29,855 nucleotides of DNA, from IMG/VR virus record IMGVR_UViG_3300028800_000255, positions 1-29,855 of that record; one strand, 5' to 3'. Shown piece by piece: positions 1 through 7,738 of this stretch (the first letter of the stretch is position 1; the number at the start of each line of letters is the position of its first letter). The notes beneath the pieces are model-generated. The model was not told where the DNA came from and did no database searches. It saw only the letters and a list, made by a program, of their open reading frames with translations. A program made the translations under genes and the position numbers. The stretch is from a virus.

Positions 1-845
1 CCCACACCGCCGCCATAGCAGAAGTTACTACCGCCAACTCCGCCCCCACCGTTGCCACCAAAATGTCCGCCGCCGCCACCACCACCACCACCGCTTACAC
101 CTTTACTTGTAAAGGAACTATCAGGTGCACCGCCGCCGCCACTGCCCGCCCCTGAAGTAGCACCACTAGTTCCGCCGCCTCCGCCACCGCCTGCTCCTGA
201 TGGATTTGTTGCGTCATTACCGTTATTCCCTGCTCCTGTGCTAAACGCACCGCCAGTACCTTGCCCCGAACCTGCTGTGCCTTGACCGCCGTTTCCACCT
301 GTACCACTGCTACCTATGGAGCCAGCGGTTGCAGACCCACCATTCGCGCCGCCTCCGCCACCGCCGCCGCCATTCGTAGCCGCTTCACCGGCACCACCAT
401 TTTTACCGGCACCAGTTGGGCCACCCGCCCCACCGCCGCCGCCGCCGCCAAAAGTAGCTCCATTCCCACCCGCGCCGCCTGTGCCGCCTGCAAAACCGGT
501 ACTGACAGGGATATTATTCGCTATAGCCCCACCTGCGCCCGCCGAATTACTTGAACCATTGCGCCCATAATCAGCAACAAGCGTAGACCCGTTCTTGAAC
601 TGGGTAACAGCCGCACCACCGCCCGCCGGAATAACGAATGCCTCCGAAGTATTGGCGGCATCAGAGAAATTAGTTATCTTGCAGTATGCACCGCCGCCAG
701 CACCGCCGCCTCCGACCGAAGTAGTCCCGCCCGCTCCGGTTCCACCGCAGCCTACCGCTTCAACCGTGTTATTCCCGGTATTCCAGTCCGACGGGAGGTT
801 TTGAGGAGAAGAAGTTGAGTGTAACCAGAATACTTGTGTGGTCAT
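1..845 (-). CDS. Glycine-rich phage tail/fibre protein (3' end outside window)
   Basis: The reading frame is open from the ATG at 845 to the window edge, so at least 281 residues are present and the C-terminus is missing. The first ~35 residues (TQVFWLHS, then PSDWNTGNNTVEAVGCGG) match the usual entry segment of phage glycine-rich domain proteins: a short Trp-containing strand, a P-x-D-W motif, then glycine. The rest is runs of Gly broken by Ala, Thr, Asn and Ser, with at least seven runs of five or more small residues. Such proteins form glycine-helix sandwich tips or adhesins on tail fibres, so host-surface binding is likely but inferred. The start overlaps the stop of the upstream gene as ATGA, implying coupled translation at the distal end of the virion operon. 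Confidence 0.85.
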   Translation of the reverse strand, partial: MTTQVFWLHSTSSPQNLPSDWNTGNNTVEAVGCGGTGAGGTTSVGGGGAGGGAYCKITNFSDAANTSEAFVIPAGGGAAVTQFKNGSTLVADYGRNGSSNSAGAGGAIANNIPVSTGFAGGTGGAGGNGATFGGGGGGGAGGPTGAGKNGGAGEAATNGGGGGGGGANGGSATAGSIGSSGTGGNGGQGTAGSGQGTGGAFSTGAGNNGNDATNPSGAGGGGGGGTSGATSGAGSGGGGAPDSSFTSKGVSGGGGGGGGGHFGGNGGGGVGGSNFCYGGGV

Positions 846-1087
846 GAAGCGGCCCTGGCCAGAGCGATCTTATTGCTGATATGCTCAAATATCTCGCTAT
901 GATTCTTGAATGTAGCGAGAATATCAGAATCCACATTAATCCAGCCCTCGCCTCGCTCGGCGGCATGTAACTTGTGGGGATTTAAGTGGATAGGATGACC
1001 AAAGCCATCGTCATCAGTAATTACTATGTAAGCCTGAACATCACCCGATGCTCTATCATATCTCGCGCCTGCCGCTATGACTGTCAT
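842..1087 (-). CDS. Small hypothetical protein of the virion operon
   Basis: An 81-residue protein I do not recognise. It is mixed in composition (several His and Asp, TDDDGFGHP near residue 25), with no membrane segment or Cys cluster. A TTAGGG ribosome binding site sits nine bases before the ATG and contains the stop of the upstream gene. Its own stop overlaps the start of the glycine-rich fibre gene as ATGA. The position just upstream of the fibre gene suggests a tail-associated or fibre-assembly role, but nothing in the sequence proves it. Confidence 0.75.
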   Translation of the reverse strand: MTVIAAGARYDRASGDVQAYIVITDDDGFGHPIHLNPHKLHAAERGEGWINVDSDILATFKNHSEIFEHISNKIALARAAS

Positions 1088-1098
1088 CGCGCATAACC

Positions 1099-1593
1099 CT
1101 AATTCACCTGATTAAAGCTCTGCATCTGGCTCATCTTGCCCTTCCACCCGGCAGATGCCGAACGTACAACGGTAAGAATCGGAATACCATGAGCCTGCAA
1201 ATTATCATTCAGAGACTCAAAGAACTTAGGTTCCATCTCAGAGGTCTTCAGCATCCCCAGCGCTACCATTTGATGCGCTATACGAGCAGACTTAGCCAGA
1301 GTTTCTGGATAAACGATAATAACATTCGGCACCTTCCCCGGACTCATCACCCTGAGCGGAGTGTAGGGCTCGCAGGAGAGAGATAGAAAAACTTCGCCAT
1401 CGCCCTCTTCTTCGGAGCCAATGGCTATGTGGGTCATGATGAGATTAGTGTCCTCCTCTACTGCCGGGAAGGCCACGCGCATCATCAGAGCGCCAATTTC
1501 GCACTCTACTGATACACGGGCATAGCCCTTATATACGCCTTCACAGTCAGACTGAGAAATCGGCTTAGTGGTGTGAACTGAGGCCCATGCCAT
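1099..1593 (-). CDS. Hypothetical virion-operon protein, 164 aa
   Basis: No family recognised. The N-terminal half alternates hydrophobic strands (YARVSVECEIGALMMRVAF, near residues 24-42) with an acidic segment (IGSEEEGDGEVF), suggesting a beta-rich domain. The C-terminal half looks helical and ends in a Ser/Gln/Asn-rich tail. Start is supported by GGAG about nine bases upstream; the ATG shares one base with the stop of the Tad2-like gene (TAATG), so the two are translationally coupled. It lies between the Tad2-like gene and the small gene before the glycine-rich fibre. A role with either neighbour is possible but unproven. Confidence 0.75.
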   Translation of the reverse strand: MAWASVHTTKPISQSDCEGVYKGYARVSVECEIGALMMRVAFPAVEEDTNLIMTHIAIGSEEEGDGEVFLSLSCEPYTPLRVMSPGKVPNVIIVYPETLAKSARIAHQMVALGMLKTSEMEPKFFESLNDNLQAHGIPILTVVRSASAGWKGKMSQMQSFNQVN

Positions 1594-1781
1594 TATGCTT
1601 CACTCCAGTCATCGGCAAATATATCACCGCACATAGCATGAAAATGCTGAGGCATATGGTCGATAGAACCCCACACCAAATCCATGTCGCTAAAGGCAAC
1701 ATACCCGCCATTGGATGACCATGCGGTTCTTGTCACCATCTTACCATTTCTTGCTGCAGTCATTGCTTCGAGAAAGTTCAT
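1593..1781 (-). CDS. Tad2-like (DUF2829-like) protein, candidate Thoeris anti-defence factor
   Basis: A 62-residue protein with the family's hallmark layout: an N-terminal MNFLEAMTAARNGKMV helix, then R18-T-A-W21, a central beta region containing W37, and a terminal A-D-D-W at 56-59. Pfam DUF2829 proteins have this order (MnF-x-EAl..GkkV-x-R..W ... ADDW); members shown to be Tad2 bind and sequester the cyclic ADP-ribose signal of Thoeris immunity. At 62 residues it is a little shorter than most members. It has an AGGT ribosome binding site and one-base overlap with the next gene. It sits among virion genes rather than early genes, so a structural or unrelated role for the fold cannot be excluded. 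Family placement is from memory of the motif, not a search. Confidence 0.65.
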   Translation of the reverse strand: MNFLEAMTAARNGKMVTRTAWSSNGGYVAFSDMDLVWGSIDHMPQHFHAMCGDIFADDWSEA

Positions 1782-1792
1782 CTTTTTACCTA

Positions 1793-2218
1793 CTATGAAA
1801 GCGTCAAAATGCTCGCCGTTGTAAGGGAGGGTGTGACACCCGAGCTCACAGCAATAGTCGGACTTATCGAGCCTGCAAAATACAGAAGCCCATTGCCGCT
1901 TGATGCAGAGCCAATGCCTGCATATGACTCAGTTTCACTACCGCCTGTCGCCGCAGGGAAGGAGATGTTGGCTACAGGCACGGTCGTATTGGTGCTCACC
2001 GTCCAGCCGCCGGAACTACGCGCCACTGCCACGCGAGTATAACTCGTATATACAGCCTCGCTGGTGCTCTGCGTGCCGGAAGTCGGGTCAGCCGTATGCA
2101 GCGAGCAATAAAGGTTGGGAATAGGAGCAGAAGCATTCTGTGCTACGCCAGCGATTGAGGTGCCTTGAAATATCAGAAGCAATAAATCATTGGCAAAGGT
2201 TGTGTTTGTACCAGTCAT
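1793..2218 (-). CDS. Virion structural protein, tail-fibre-associated type
   Basis: A 141-residue protein rich in Ser, Thr, Ala and Gly with the pattern LLLLIFQGTSIAGVA, then LYCSLHTADPTSG, then YTSYTRVAVARSSGGW, and a Gly/Ser-rich C-terminus predicted to be beta structure. The L-H-T-A-D-P and Y-x-R-V-x-V-x-R-S motifs recur in a family of short phage tail/fibre structural proteins. AGGAGGG precedes the start. Its ATG shares one base with the stop of the upstream gene (TAATG). It is part of the late operon downstream of the capsid genes. The exact location on the virion is inferred. Confidence 0.7.
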   Translation of the reverse strand: MTGTNTTFANDLLLLIFQGTSIAGVAQNASAPIPNLYCSLHTADPTSGTQSTSEAVYTSYTRVAVARSSGGWTVSTNTTVPVANISFPAATGGSETESYAGIGSASSGNGLLYFAGSISPTIAVSSGVTPSLTTASILTLS

Positions 2219-2553
2219 TATGTTAACCCTCCTGGGCTACCTGCTTGAATCGCTGTTAATGTTACCGTGCCGTTCCCGGAATTGAGAAAGATACGAGATG
2301 CCGTAACCGGGAATGCAAAATTATCATTCTGGTTGGTGGTTGCATTCACCAAGTCTGTATTGTCATGCGAATACCAAGTGCAGTTTGCTGGCAGCGTATT
2401 AAAAATATCGTCACCTGTATGCTGCACGGTATAATTCACCGTCCCGCTCACCGCGCAAAATAAGCTTACGTTAAACGGAGCGTGGAAATAATCATAGGCA
2501 ATGGGCAGACTTGCCCCAGAGGTAAGACTTACACTGGTGATTTGTCTTTGCAT
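2218..2553 (-). CDS. Small virion structural protein, beta-rich
   Basis: A 111-residue product starting MQRQITSVSL. The start chosen has AAAGGTGG just upstream; a longer in-frame extension runs through the neighbouring 404-residue gene and is not credible. The body is beta-rich with the segments NVSLFCAVSGTVNYTVQHTGDD and ASRIFLNSGNGTVTLTAIQAG, a pattern of small phage proteins encoded beside capsid genes. Function is probably decoration or head-tail/fibre attachment; this is inference from position and composition. Confidence 0.75.
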   Translation of the reverse strand: MQRQITSVSLTSGASLPIAYDYFHAPFNVSLFCAVSGTVNYTVQHTGDDIFNTLPANCTWYSHDNTDLVNATTNQNDNFAFPVTASRIFLNSGNGTVTLTAIQAGSPGGLT

Positions 2554-2564
2554 AAACCACCTTT

Positions 2565-3779
2565 CTAGACTGGGGTCACGCCATATAGGAATTGAGGGGC
2601 GTCCGGTGTAGCGCGCCCAATATTCAGGAATGGCAGGCTCTGATAGATAACCAGCCTGTTGATGCCCTGCGATGCAGTCTGCAAAGAATATGTGCCGCGA
2701 GGATCGCCAGTCGATGTCGTGGCCGGACTCGTCTGGTCTGCCGCTGTCCAGCCGGTGGAAGCAGTCTTTATGACGCCAGCGAAATAAATATCCAGAGTTT
2801 CCCACAAATCGTTGCGAAGCGGGAATCCGTAAAGGTCCGCCGTAATGACGGAATAGGTATGCGTGCTATCAGCAAAGCCCGGTGTAATTGAATTAATAAT
2901 CTTATAGCACTTCTTAGAAGTAACCGTGCTGGCACCGGAAACCAAGGTCATCACCTCGCTCTGGGTCTGCCCATAAATATCAGCGCCTTTCAGCGTGAAA
3001 GTGCCGCCGGTAGCGATAGCGGTTCCCACAATAGAAACACCGCGCTCAATGGCCTGTGTTTCGTCAAAGATAAGCGCAGCACCGCCAGCAATATAAGGGG
3101 CGTAGAATGTCGGGCGGATGGGACCTGCGCCATTAATATTTGCCCAGCCGGGTAATCCGGAGCAAATGCGGGTTGTGGTGGAATTCGTAGCCAGCGGCTT
3201 ATCGGCAACGGTAATTGTCGTCGCAGTGGCCAGCGTAGCTACATAGGTATAGAGATGAGTTGTGCCAGCAGAATTACCAACATTGGTTATGATAATCGGC
3301 TGTCCGACACGATATATAGCACTATTGGCGACAGTAATCGTGGTAGAGCCAGAGGTAACTGCCGGCGTTTCGATACCCAGATCAAGCGCCAAAGCACCGG
3401 TAACGAGATTGCCAGTAGCAAAATTGCGATAAGGAATATTCAGTGAAATACCAACAGAAGCGTTGGTCGCGAGGCTCATCGCCACACCGCTTATTGCAGG
3501 CTGCGGGCTGGCTACGTTGGCAGAGCCGCCGGAAGTGCCGAGTGTAGACGGAACGGCGTTTACAACCAGTATCTGCGGGTTGGAATAAACAGACGGAATA
3601 ACACCGGGATTATCCAGCGCATCCTTCGGCATGGGATAGTAACGCACGTCAGGGAAGGCATTCCCATGATAAGTAATGTTAGGACCGGCTACGGGGTCAG
3701 TCTTCTGACCGCTCGTAGAAATAGCGTCCATCATATTGCCGGAGGTAATAAGCGGTCCTGAGTTTACTGTAGCCGACAT
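2565..3779 (-). CDS. Virion structural protein, 404 aa, Ala/Thr/Ser-rich
   Basis: Acidic-neutral, Cys-poor protein with long stretches of Ala, Thr, Ser, Gly and Val, typical of virion surface proteins. Residues ~135-200 contain a beta-strand alternation (TTITVANSAIYRVGQPIIITN) resembling an inserted immunoglobulin-like or fibre-type domain. The C-terminal ~90 residues carry LWETLDIYFAG and DPRGTYSL. AAGGA precedes the ATG. It follows the capsid gene by 46 bases in the same direction, so a major capsid-associated or tail structural protein is likely. I cannot assign it to a named family. Confidence 0.75.
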   Translation of the reverse strand: MSATVNSGPLITSGNMMDAISTSGQKTDPVAGPNITYHGNAFPDVRYYPMPKDALDNPGVIPSVYSNPQILVVNAVPSTLGTSGGSANVASPQPAISGVAMSLATNASVGISLNIPYRNFATGNLVTGALALDLGIETPAVTSGSTTITVANSAIYRVGQPIIITNVGNSAGTTHLYTYVATLATATTITVADKPLATNSTTTRICSGLPGWANINGAGPIRPTFYAPYIAGGAALIFDETQAIERGVSIVGTAIATGGTFTLKGADIYGQTQSEVMTLVSGASTVTSKKCYKIINSITPGFADSTHTYSVITADLYGFPLRNDLWETLDIYFAGVIKTASTGWTAADQTSPATTSTGDPRGTYSLQTASQGINRLVIYQSLPFLNIGRATPDAPQFLYGVTPV

Positions 3780-3825
3780 GATTATTTCCTTAGTCTGATT
3801 TTATACACAATAACCCTTGTTAACT

Positions 3826-4734
3826 CTACAGAAGCGGGACAGTTCCCCAGAGTGCTCTCCAGTCGTTAACACCAAAGCTATAGCGCTCATATCCTTTGAC
3901 CAGCACGTTATCAGTCGTGTCATCTGTCCAAATCGTAGTTTCAAACGGAATACGCTCAAGATAGATAAGGCCCTTAATGTTGGTAAGAACAAACCATGCG
4001 TAGTTGGACGAAAAGAAGTCCATCACCTCGTAACCTTCCGGCAGCTGGCCGGTGGAAATCAAGGCATTCACATCGTTGTCTGCCGTGCCGGGGCGAAGCT
4101 CAGTCTTGGTGAGGCGATTAGCCACATATTCCAGCGAGGGCGGAACAAGCAGCTTGCGACCGCGAGCAAAGATTTTCAGATTTGCGTTGTTGCGGAATGC
4201 GCGAATCGCGATAAGAGCGTTGTAGAGCGAAGTTTCGTTCAAATCCACATCGGTCGTCGGTTGGTTGGCAACCGTGCCGCCGTCTACCGGATGCGCGGTA
4301 TTAACATACGATACACCATCGCCGCCCACCTGCGTCTGGTAGGTGGTGGCAGTATTAAACACGTTCGCGCCCAGAATTTCCTTACCCTGCTGGAAAGACT
4401 CCAGAAGGCCGAGGTTCATAGGGTCAAATGCGGTTTTGTACAGGTTATCGTCAATGGATTTGCGCGTCAGTGCGTAACCGAGTGCAATTTCCAGATGTTC
4501 CTGAGTCCATACATAACGCTGGCCGGAGTTGTTATCAAATGTGGTAGCCTGACCTTCCGCCTTGATATAGGGGAGTCCGACATACCGCATGCTGACTGAG
4601 CGCTCAACCGCCATCTGCGAAGTACCCTTGCTGTAGACTTTCGACCACTGCATCGGGATTTGTTCGTACATACCCGGAAGTTCCATGACACCGGGGAGGA
4701 GTAGGTCTTTAATATATGCAAGACTAATAGCCAT
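3826..4734 (-). CDS. Major capsid protein (Mu gpT-like, HK97 fold candidate)
   Basis: A 302-residue protein close in length to Mu gpT-type major heads (~305). It has an N-terminal helical segment, MQWSKVYSKGTS at ~28-39, a central AHPVDGG loop near 147-153, the FARGRKLLVPPSLEYVA segment at ~189-205 that matches the 'LvPP.le..A' hallmark of this capsid group, then an N/D-rich ETELRPG..DNDVNALIST-type region and DFFSSNYAWFVLTN, a typical capsid axial-domain strand. AGGAG lies eight bases upstream. It is preceded by a 205-residue decoration-like protein and scaffold candidates and followed by virion proteins, the expected head cluster order. Assignment by motif and context. Confidence 0.85.
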   Translation of the reverse strand: MAISLAYIKDLLLPGVMELPGMYEQIPMQWSKVYSKGTSQMAVERSVSMRYVGLPYIKAEGQATTFDNNSGQRYVWTQEHLEIALGYALTRKSIDDNLYKTAFDPMNLGLLESFQQGKEILGANVFNTATTYQTQVGGDGVSYVNTAHPVDGGTVANQPTTDVDLNETSLYNALIAIRAFRNNANLKIFARGRKLLVPPSLEYVANRLTKTELRPGTADNDVNALISTGQLPEGYEVMDFFSSNYAWFVLTNIKGLIYLERIPFETTIWTDDTTDNVLVKGYERYSFGVNDWRALWGTVPLL

Positions 4735-4745
4735 CTATTTAACTC

Positions 4746-5363
4746 CTATATTCCGGTTGCGCTAGTGCCTAACCATGCACCAGGGTTTGCCATGACTTCG
4801 ATAATATTGTTAGCGAGCGTGTTGTCGTAACCGGAGTTACCGATTGGCCCAAGATAGTTGTTATACCCAAGACCCAGAACGCGGAACGGATAAGCACTGG
4901 CAGTTGATACCGTGCCAAAATCCGCATAAGCAGTGCTAAGCCCAGTCGTGGTATTGGGAGCCGCGTTAGCAGCAAAGTTAATATTGAGGCCGACGTTCGC
5001 CTGAACAACAGGACCGCCATTGCCGGACTGCACCGCAAACACAGCCTGTGTGTCCGTGATTACGCTTGCATATACACTGCCCGCCAGCGCTGTTGACGGA
5101 GCAAGCCATGCAAGGGTACGAACCTTCTTCAGCTGAACGGTGTCATAATATTCCACCCAATCCATAACACCCAATACCACCGTGTCGGTGGTAAGAGCGC
5201 GGTCAATATAACCGCTGCTGAGAAGCTTTACGACATCGCCCTTACCAAAAGAATTGGCATTGGTGGACGCTATCTCTTGTATGGTTGTTTGATAAGTGGG
5301 CGCGCCACTCAGATTGTTACGAATGAAGCTAAAGCCATTCGGGGACGATGTGTTAGATGCCAT
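4746..5363 (-). CDS. Head decoration-like virion protein
   Basis: A 205-residue protein immediately upstream of the capsid gene with 11 bases between them. It begins with a Ser/Asn-rich tail and FSFIRNNLSGAP, then KGDVVKLLSSGYIDRA, VLGVMDWVEY and TLAWLAPSTALAGSVYASV: a 'high-copy surface protein' pattern in which 'GDVV' and 'vlGv..g' strands resemble phage head decoration/stabilisation proteins. The rest is Ala/Asn/Gly-rich. No strong ribosome binding site is visible (GGGTTTAAG). An unusual 8-bp GC hairpin lies about 65 bases upstream. Function is inferred from order next to the capsid gene. Confidence 0.7.
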   Translation of the reverse strand: MASNTSSPNGFSFIRNNLSGAPTYQTTIQEIASTNANSFGKGDVVKLLSSGYIDRALTTDTVVLGVMDWVEYYDTVQLKKVRTLAWLAPSTALAGSVYASVITDTQAVFAVQSGNGGPVVQANVGLNINFAANAAPNTTTGLSTAYADFGTVSTASAYPFRVLGLGYNNYLGPIGNSGYDNTLANNIIEVMANPGAWLGTSATGI

Positions 5364-5426
5364 TGACTTAAACCCAAAGTCAGGAGCAACACATCCGGCG
5401 CGGAAGGTTAGACTCGTTTAATTCAC

Positions 5427-5445
5427 CCTCTGCGGCGCGCAGAGG
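5427..5445 (-). promoter_or_regulatory. GC-rich hairpin in the capsid operon leader
   Basis: CCTCTGCG and CGCAGAGG form a perfect 8-bp stem with a 3-base loop in the 132-base gap between the 199-residue capsid-region gene and the decoration-like gene. Neither strand has a T-run after the stem, so it is not a classic intrinsic terminator. It could protect or process the highly expressed capsid message, or weaken read-through. Confidence 0.5.
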
Positions 5446-5495
5446 AACTTCATTAAAAGTATATTATCACATTTTTTAACGAATACAAACAGAAA

Positions 5496-6095
5496 TTATT
5501 CAGGAACGCTTACAGCAGCCGGATTACCGCCGGGAAGCTTCTCTTCAAATCCGCGCTCCACCTTAAATCTCTTGGCGTCGATATCGTTGTACGGTGTAGC
5601 CATTCCTATCTCTTCAAATTTATCCTTGACCGTTGCATTCGCCTTACGCGCTTCTTCTTTTTTCGCAGCTTCATTCATGGAAACAGGGCGGTAGTGAAGC
5701 ACCAGACCTTCATACTCAATGATATCGCCCTTGATGAAAGAGGCGAAGTGTTCTGCAAATCCATCGGCATTGCTGGGAAGCGGACGCCAGCCAGCGCGAA
5801 GGACTTCTGCATTATGCTTTGGGTCAGGCTTGTTCAATACGCTATGGCGTTTCCACTCTACCGCAATACCATCGGGGATTAGCTCCTTTGGCACGTAGAG
5901 AAAGTCCTTATCCTCATCTACCTCGCGCTTTATACCAGCGAAGTCACCAAGTGATATAGCCTTGCGCGGCACAGATGCCGTCGTGATTTCTCTCTCCGGG
6001 CGGTCAGCAGCGCGATGAACGGCAAGGGCCTCTACAGCCTGTGTCTGCGCCGGGTTCCATTGCTTAGCCTCAGTCTTCTGTGGAATCTCTACCAT
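5496..6095 (-). CDS. Capsid-region protein, possible scaffold/assembly factor
   Basis: A 199-residue product starting MVEIPQ; this start has GAAAGGA six bases upstream, better than the in-frame ATG five codons earlier. It opens with the same MVEIP-K/Q-x-E-x-K-x-x-x-P-A pattern as the next gene upstream, suggesting a shared N-terminal tag. The central part (FLYVPKELIPDGIAVEWKRH, then AGWRPLP) recalls unnamed proteins encoded near capsid genes in alphaproteobacterial phages. The C-terminal third is Lys/Glu-rich and probably helical. A capsid assembly or internal head role fits the position. Confidence 0.65.
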   Translation of the reverse strand: MVEIPQKTEAKQWNPAQTQAVEALAVHRAADRPEREITTASVPRKAISLGDFAGIKREVDEDKDFLYVPKELIPDGIAVEWKRHSVLNKPDPKHNAEVLRAGWRPLPSNADGFAEHFASFIKGDIIEYEGLVLHYRPVSMNEAAKKEEARKANATVKDKFEEIGMATPYNDIDAKRFKVERGFEEKLPGGNPAAVSVPE

Positions 6096-6096
6096 A

Positions 6097-7110
6097 TTAA
6101 ATCCTTTCACCGTTTGCGCGTTTATCTCTTATCTCAAGCTGACGCTGTGCATAACGCTTATATGCTTCGTCATCTGATAATTTAAAGCTCGAATTCTTTC
6201 CATACTGCTGAAGAGCCCGATGACGCATATTATCATCGAGCGTGAATGTTCTGCGCCCTGTGCGCTTCTCTTCAGCGGCAGTGCCACCGCTTGCACCAAC
6301 TCCGGTCGAATCATGACTGGCGGGAGCAGCAGTAGAGGTGGCAGAAGATGTCTTGCGTACAGAACCTGCGGCAGGTGAGGAATCTTTTTCAAAGTCCGCG
6401 ACCGCTGCATTTATGCGCCTGAAATATTCATCGCTACCTTCCTCAATATTATCCACAAGTGCATCAGCATGCGCGGCAATCGCAGCCCGCTTATAATCCT
6501 TATCGCTATTGAAGCGCGGGTGGTCCTTAATCCACCTCTCACCTCTGGTCATCTCCTCTTTTGGCGCGGCAACCTGCTTATTCTTCTCACGCTCTTTCCA
6601 GTTGTCGAAATGCACCTTCGCGCCTTCCGCGCCTTTCAGTTTATAGACTGATTCGGCAAGCATTTTCTGGAGTCTTATCTGCTCTTTTGCAGGTTTACCG
6701 GTGTCGATGGCCTCTTCAAGCGCTCGCTCTGCATTTTCCACCTCGGCCTTGGCAGTCTCAATTTTAGTGGCCACCGCCTGCTCTTGCGCGACTACCTTTT
6801 CAGACTCAGATTTAGCCAGATTAGCGCGAGTAGCGTCAACGGCGACCCGCGCGGTATCACGCTCACGCTCTGCAGACTGCCTGAGTTCCCGTTCCTGCAC
6901 CAAAGCTCTCTCAGCCGATTCCTGTCTTTCTCGAATCTCAGCAATGGGATCACTTTTCGGCTTTCTGACAACAGCAGCCGTATCAGCAGATTTGCCTTCG
7001 TCCGTATCAAGCTCAACAATGACATCTTCCGGCTTTACCTGCGGGGATGACATCAAAACCGATGGCGCTGGCTCATACTTCTTTTCTTCAATTTTCGGGA
7101 TTTCTACCAT
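6097..7110 (-). CDS. Scaffolding protein candidate, long coiled coil
   Basis: A 337-residue highly charged protein. Residues ~55-180 are a heptad-rich helix of Glu, Arg, Ala, Lys and Gln (EIRERQESAERALVQERE and onward), followed by a Lys/Asp-rich stretch with WIKDHPRFNSDKDYK, a Ser/Thr/Ala/Gly-rich linker (~255-290), and a basic helical C-terminus (MRHRALQQYGKN onward). Head scaffolds of portal/capsid clusters share this order: acidic linker, long coiled coil, basic capsid-binding tail. GGAG precedes the ATG. It lies just downstream of the GroES-like gene and upstream of the capsid gene. No protease motif is visible. Confidence 0.7.
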   Translation of the reverse strand: MVEIPKIEEKKYEPAPSVLMSSPQVKPEDVIVELDTDEGKSADTAAVVRKPKSDPIAEIRERQESAERALVQERELRQSAERERDTARVAVDATRANLAKSESEKVVAQEQAVATKIETAKAEVENAERALEEAIDTGKPAKEQIRLQKMLAESVYKLKGAEGAKVHFDNWKEREKNKQVAAPKEEMTRGERWIKDHPRFNSDKDYKRAAIAAHADALVDNIEEGSDEYFRRINAAVADFEKDSSPAAGSVRKTSSATSTAAPASHDSTGVGASGGTAAEEKRTGRRTFTLDDNMRHRALQQYGKNSSFKLSDDEAYKRYAQRQLEIRDKRANGERI

Positions 7111-7119
7111 TTTTTACTC

Positions 7120-7560
7120 CTACCAAACTAAGGTTGGGTCTTCGATTACGGCATCAATATGCAGGTCCTGAAGGAACCGGCAATGAAGGCCGCATATTTC
7201 ACGTGCAGAACCATGCACAGGGCGGAATGTTACCCATTCCAGCGGTTCAGCCTTAAATCCCGCGAAACTTGTAGTCGGGTCGTCCTTAAAACAAGCCTCT
7301 CCTAATTTTAATACTAAACCGGCGGCGCTCTGAAATTTATCCTCATCAAGACTGCTCTCCGTGAGATACAAGCCGCCTTCTGTGCGCTCAGGCTGACGAT
7401 AAGTAGCTACCAATAACTTATCCGCAGACAATCGGATGCTCCCAAGATACGGGGCAATGAAATCCAGAATGGCTTTATGCGGATTACCAGCATACTCATC
7501 CGTTTTATGAATGGTCTTACCATAGGCATTGCGCTCGCGACGACTTCCAAAATCAGCCAT
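7120..7560 (-). CDS. GroES-like co-chaperonin
   Basis: A 146-residue protein with the co-chaperonin barrel pattern. SADKLLVATYRQPERTEGG (~45-63) matches the strand and mobile loop of GroES (D-x-V-L-V..... K-T-x-G-G-I); LYLTES follows the loop; GLVLKLGEACFKDD at 81-94 is the 'G.VvavG.g' strand; EWVTFRP-x-HG at 109-117 matches 'GD.V.f....G'; and CRFLQDLHIDAVIE at 127-140 matches the C-terminal strand. There is a 40-residue N-terminal extension and a D-P-x-L-V-W end, as in phage co-chaperonin-like proteins. It probably works with host GroEL in folding capsid proteins. It starts eight bases inside the upstream small gene, with GAAGGA upstream. Confidence 0.75.
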   Translation of the reverse strand: MADFGSRRERNAYGKTIHKTDEYAGNPHKAILDFIAPYLGSIRLSADKLLVATYRQPERTEGGLYLTESSLDEDKFQSAAGLVLKLGEACFKDDPTTSFAGFKAEPLEWVTFRPVHGSAREICGLHCRFLQDLHIDAVIEDPTLVW

Positions 7561-7738
7561 TATTCAAGTCCTTCTCTATTTCCTGTGACCAAGTTAAAAC
7601 ATCCTTTATGGCAGCTAAATAACCACGCTGCGCCCCATTCCAATGGGGGTCGCTATTCTGACTTTCGACAAACGTAGTAACACGGTCAAGAGTTTCCTCA
7701 TTGATGCGGGTTTCAAGTCTATCTCGGAATCTACTCAT
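7553..7738 (-). CDS. Small hypothetical protein, helical
   Basis: A 61-residue, Arg/Glu-rich protein whose second half (GAQRGYLAAIKDVLTWSQEIEKDL) looks like a single amphipathic helix. Similar short proteins occur next to portal and capsid genes in many phages. It overlaps the GroES-like gene by eight bases at its 3' end and shares ATGA with a short upstream open frame. I cannot assign a function. Confidence 0.65.
   Translation of the reverse strand: MSRFRDRLETRINEETLDRVTTFVESQNSDPHWNGAQRGYLAAIKDVLTWSQEIEKDLNNG

Noticed and set aside
52-570. Proline-rich open frames on the plus strand
   Set aside because: They are the antisense of the glycine-rich fibre gene, which has the start overlap and the recognisable entry segment.
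3817-4599. 260-codon plus-strand frame
   Set aside because: It lies fully opposite the major capsid gene; the product has no domain and no ribosome site.
5427-5445. Intrinsic terminator
   Set aside because: The hairpin has no following T-run on either strand.
6701-7171. 156-codon Ser-rich plus-strand frame
   Set aside because: Antisense to the coiled-coil scaffold candidate; Ser/Arg-rich composition reflects its Glu/Ala codons.
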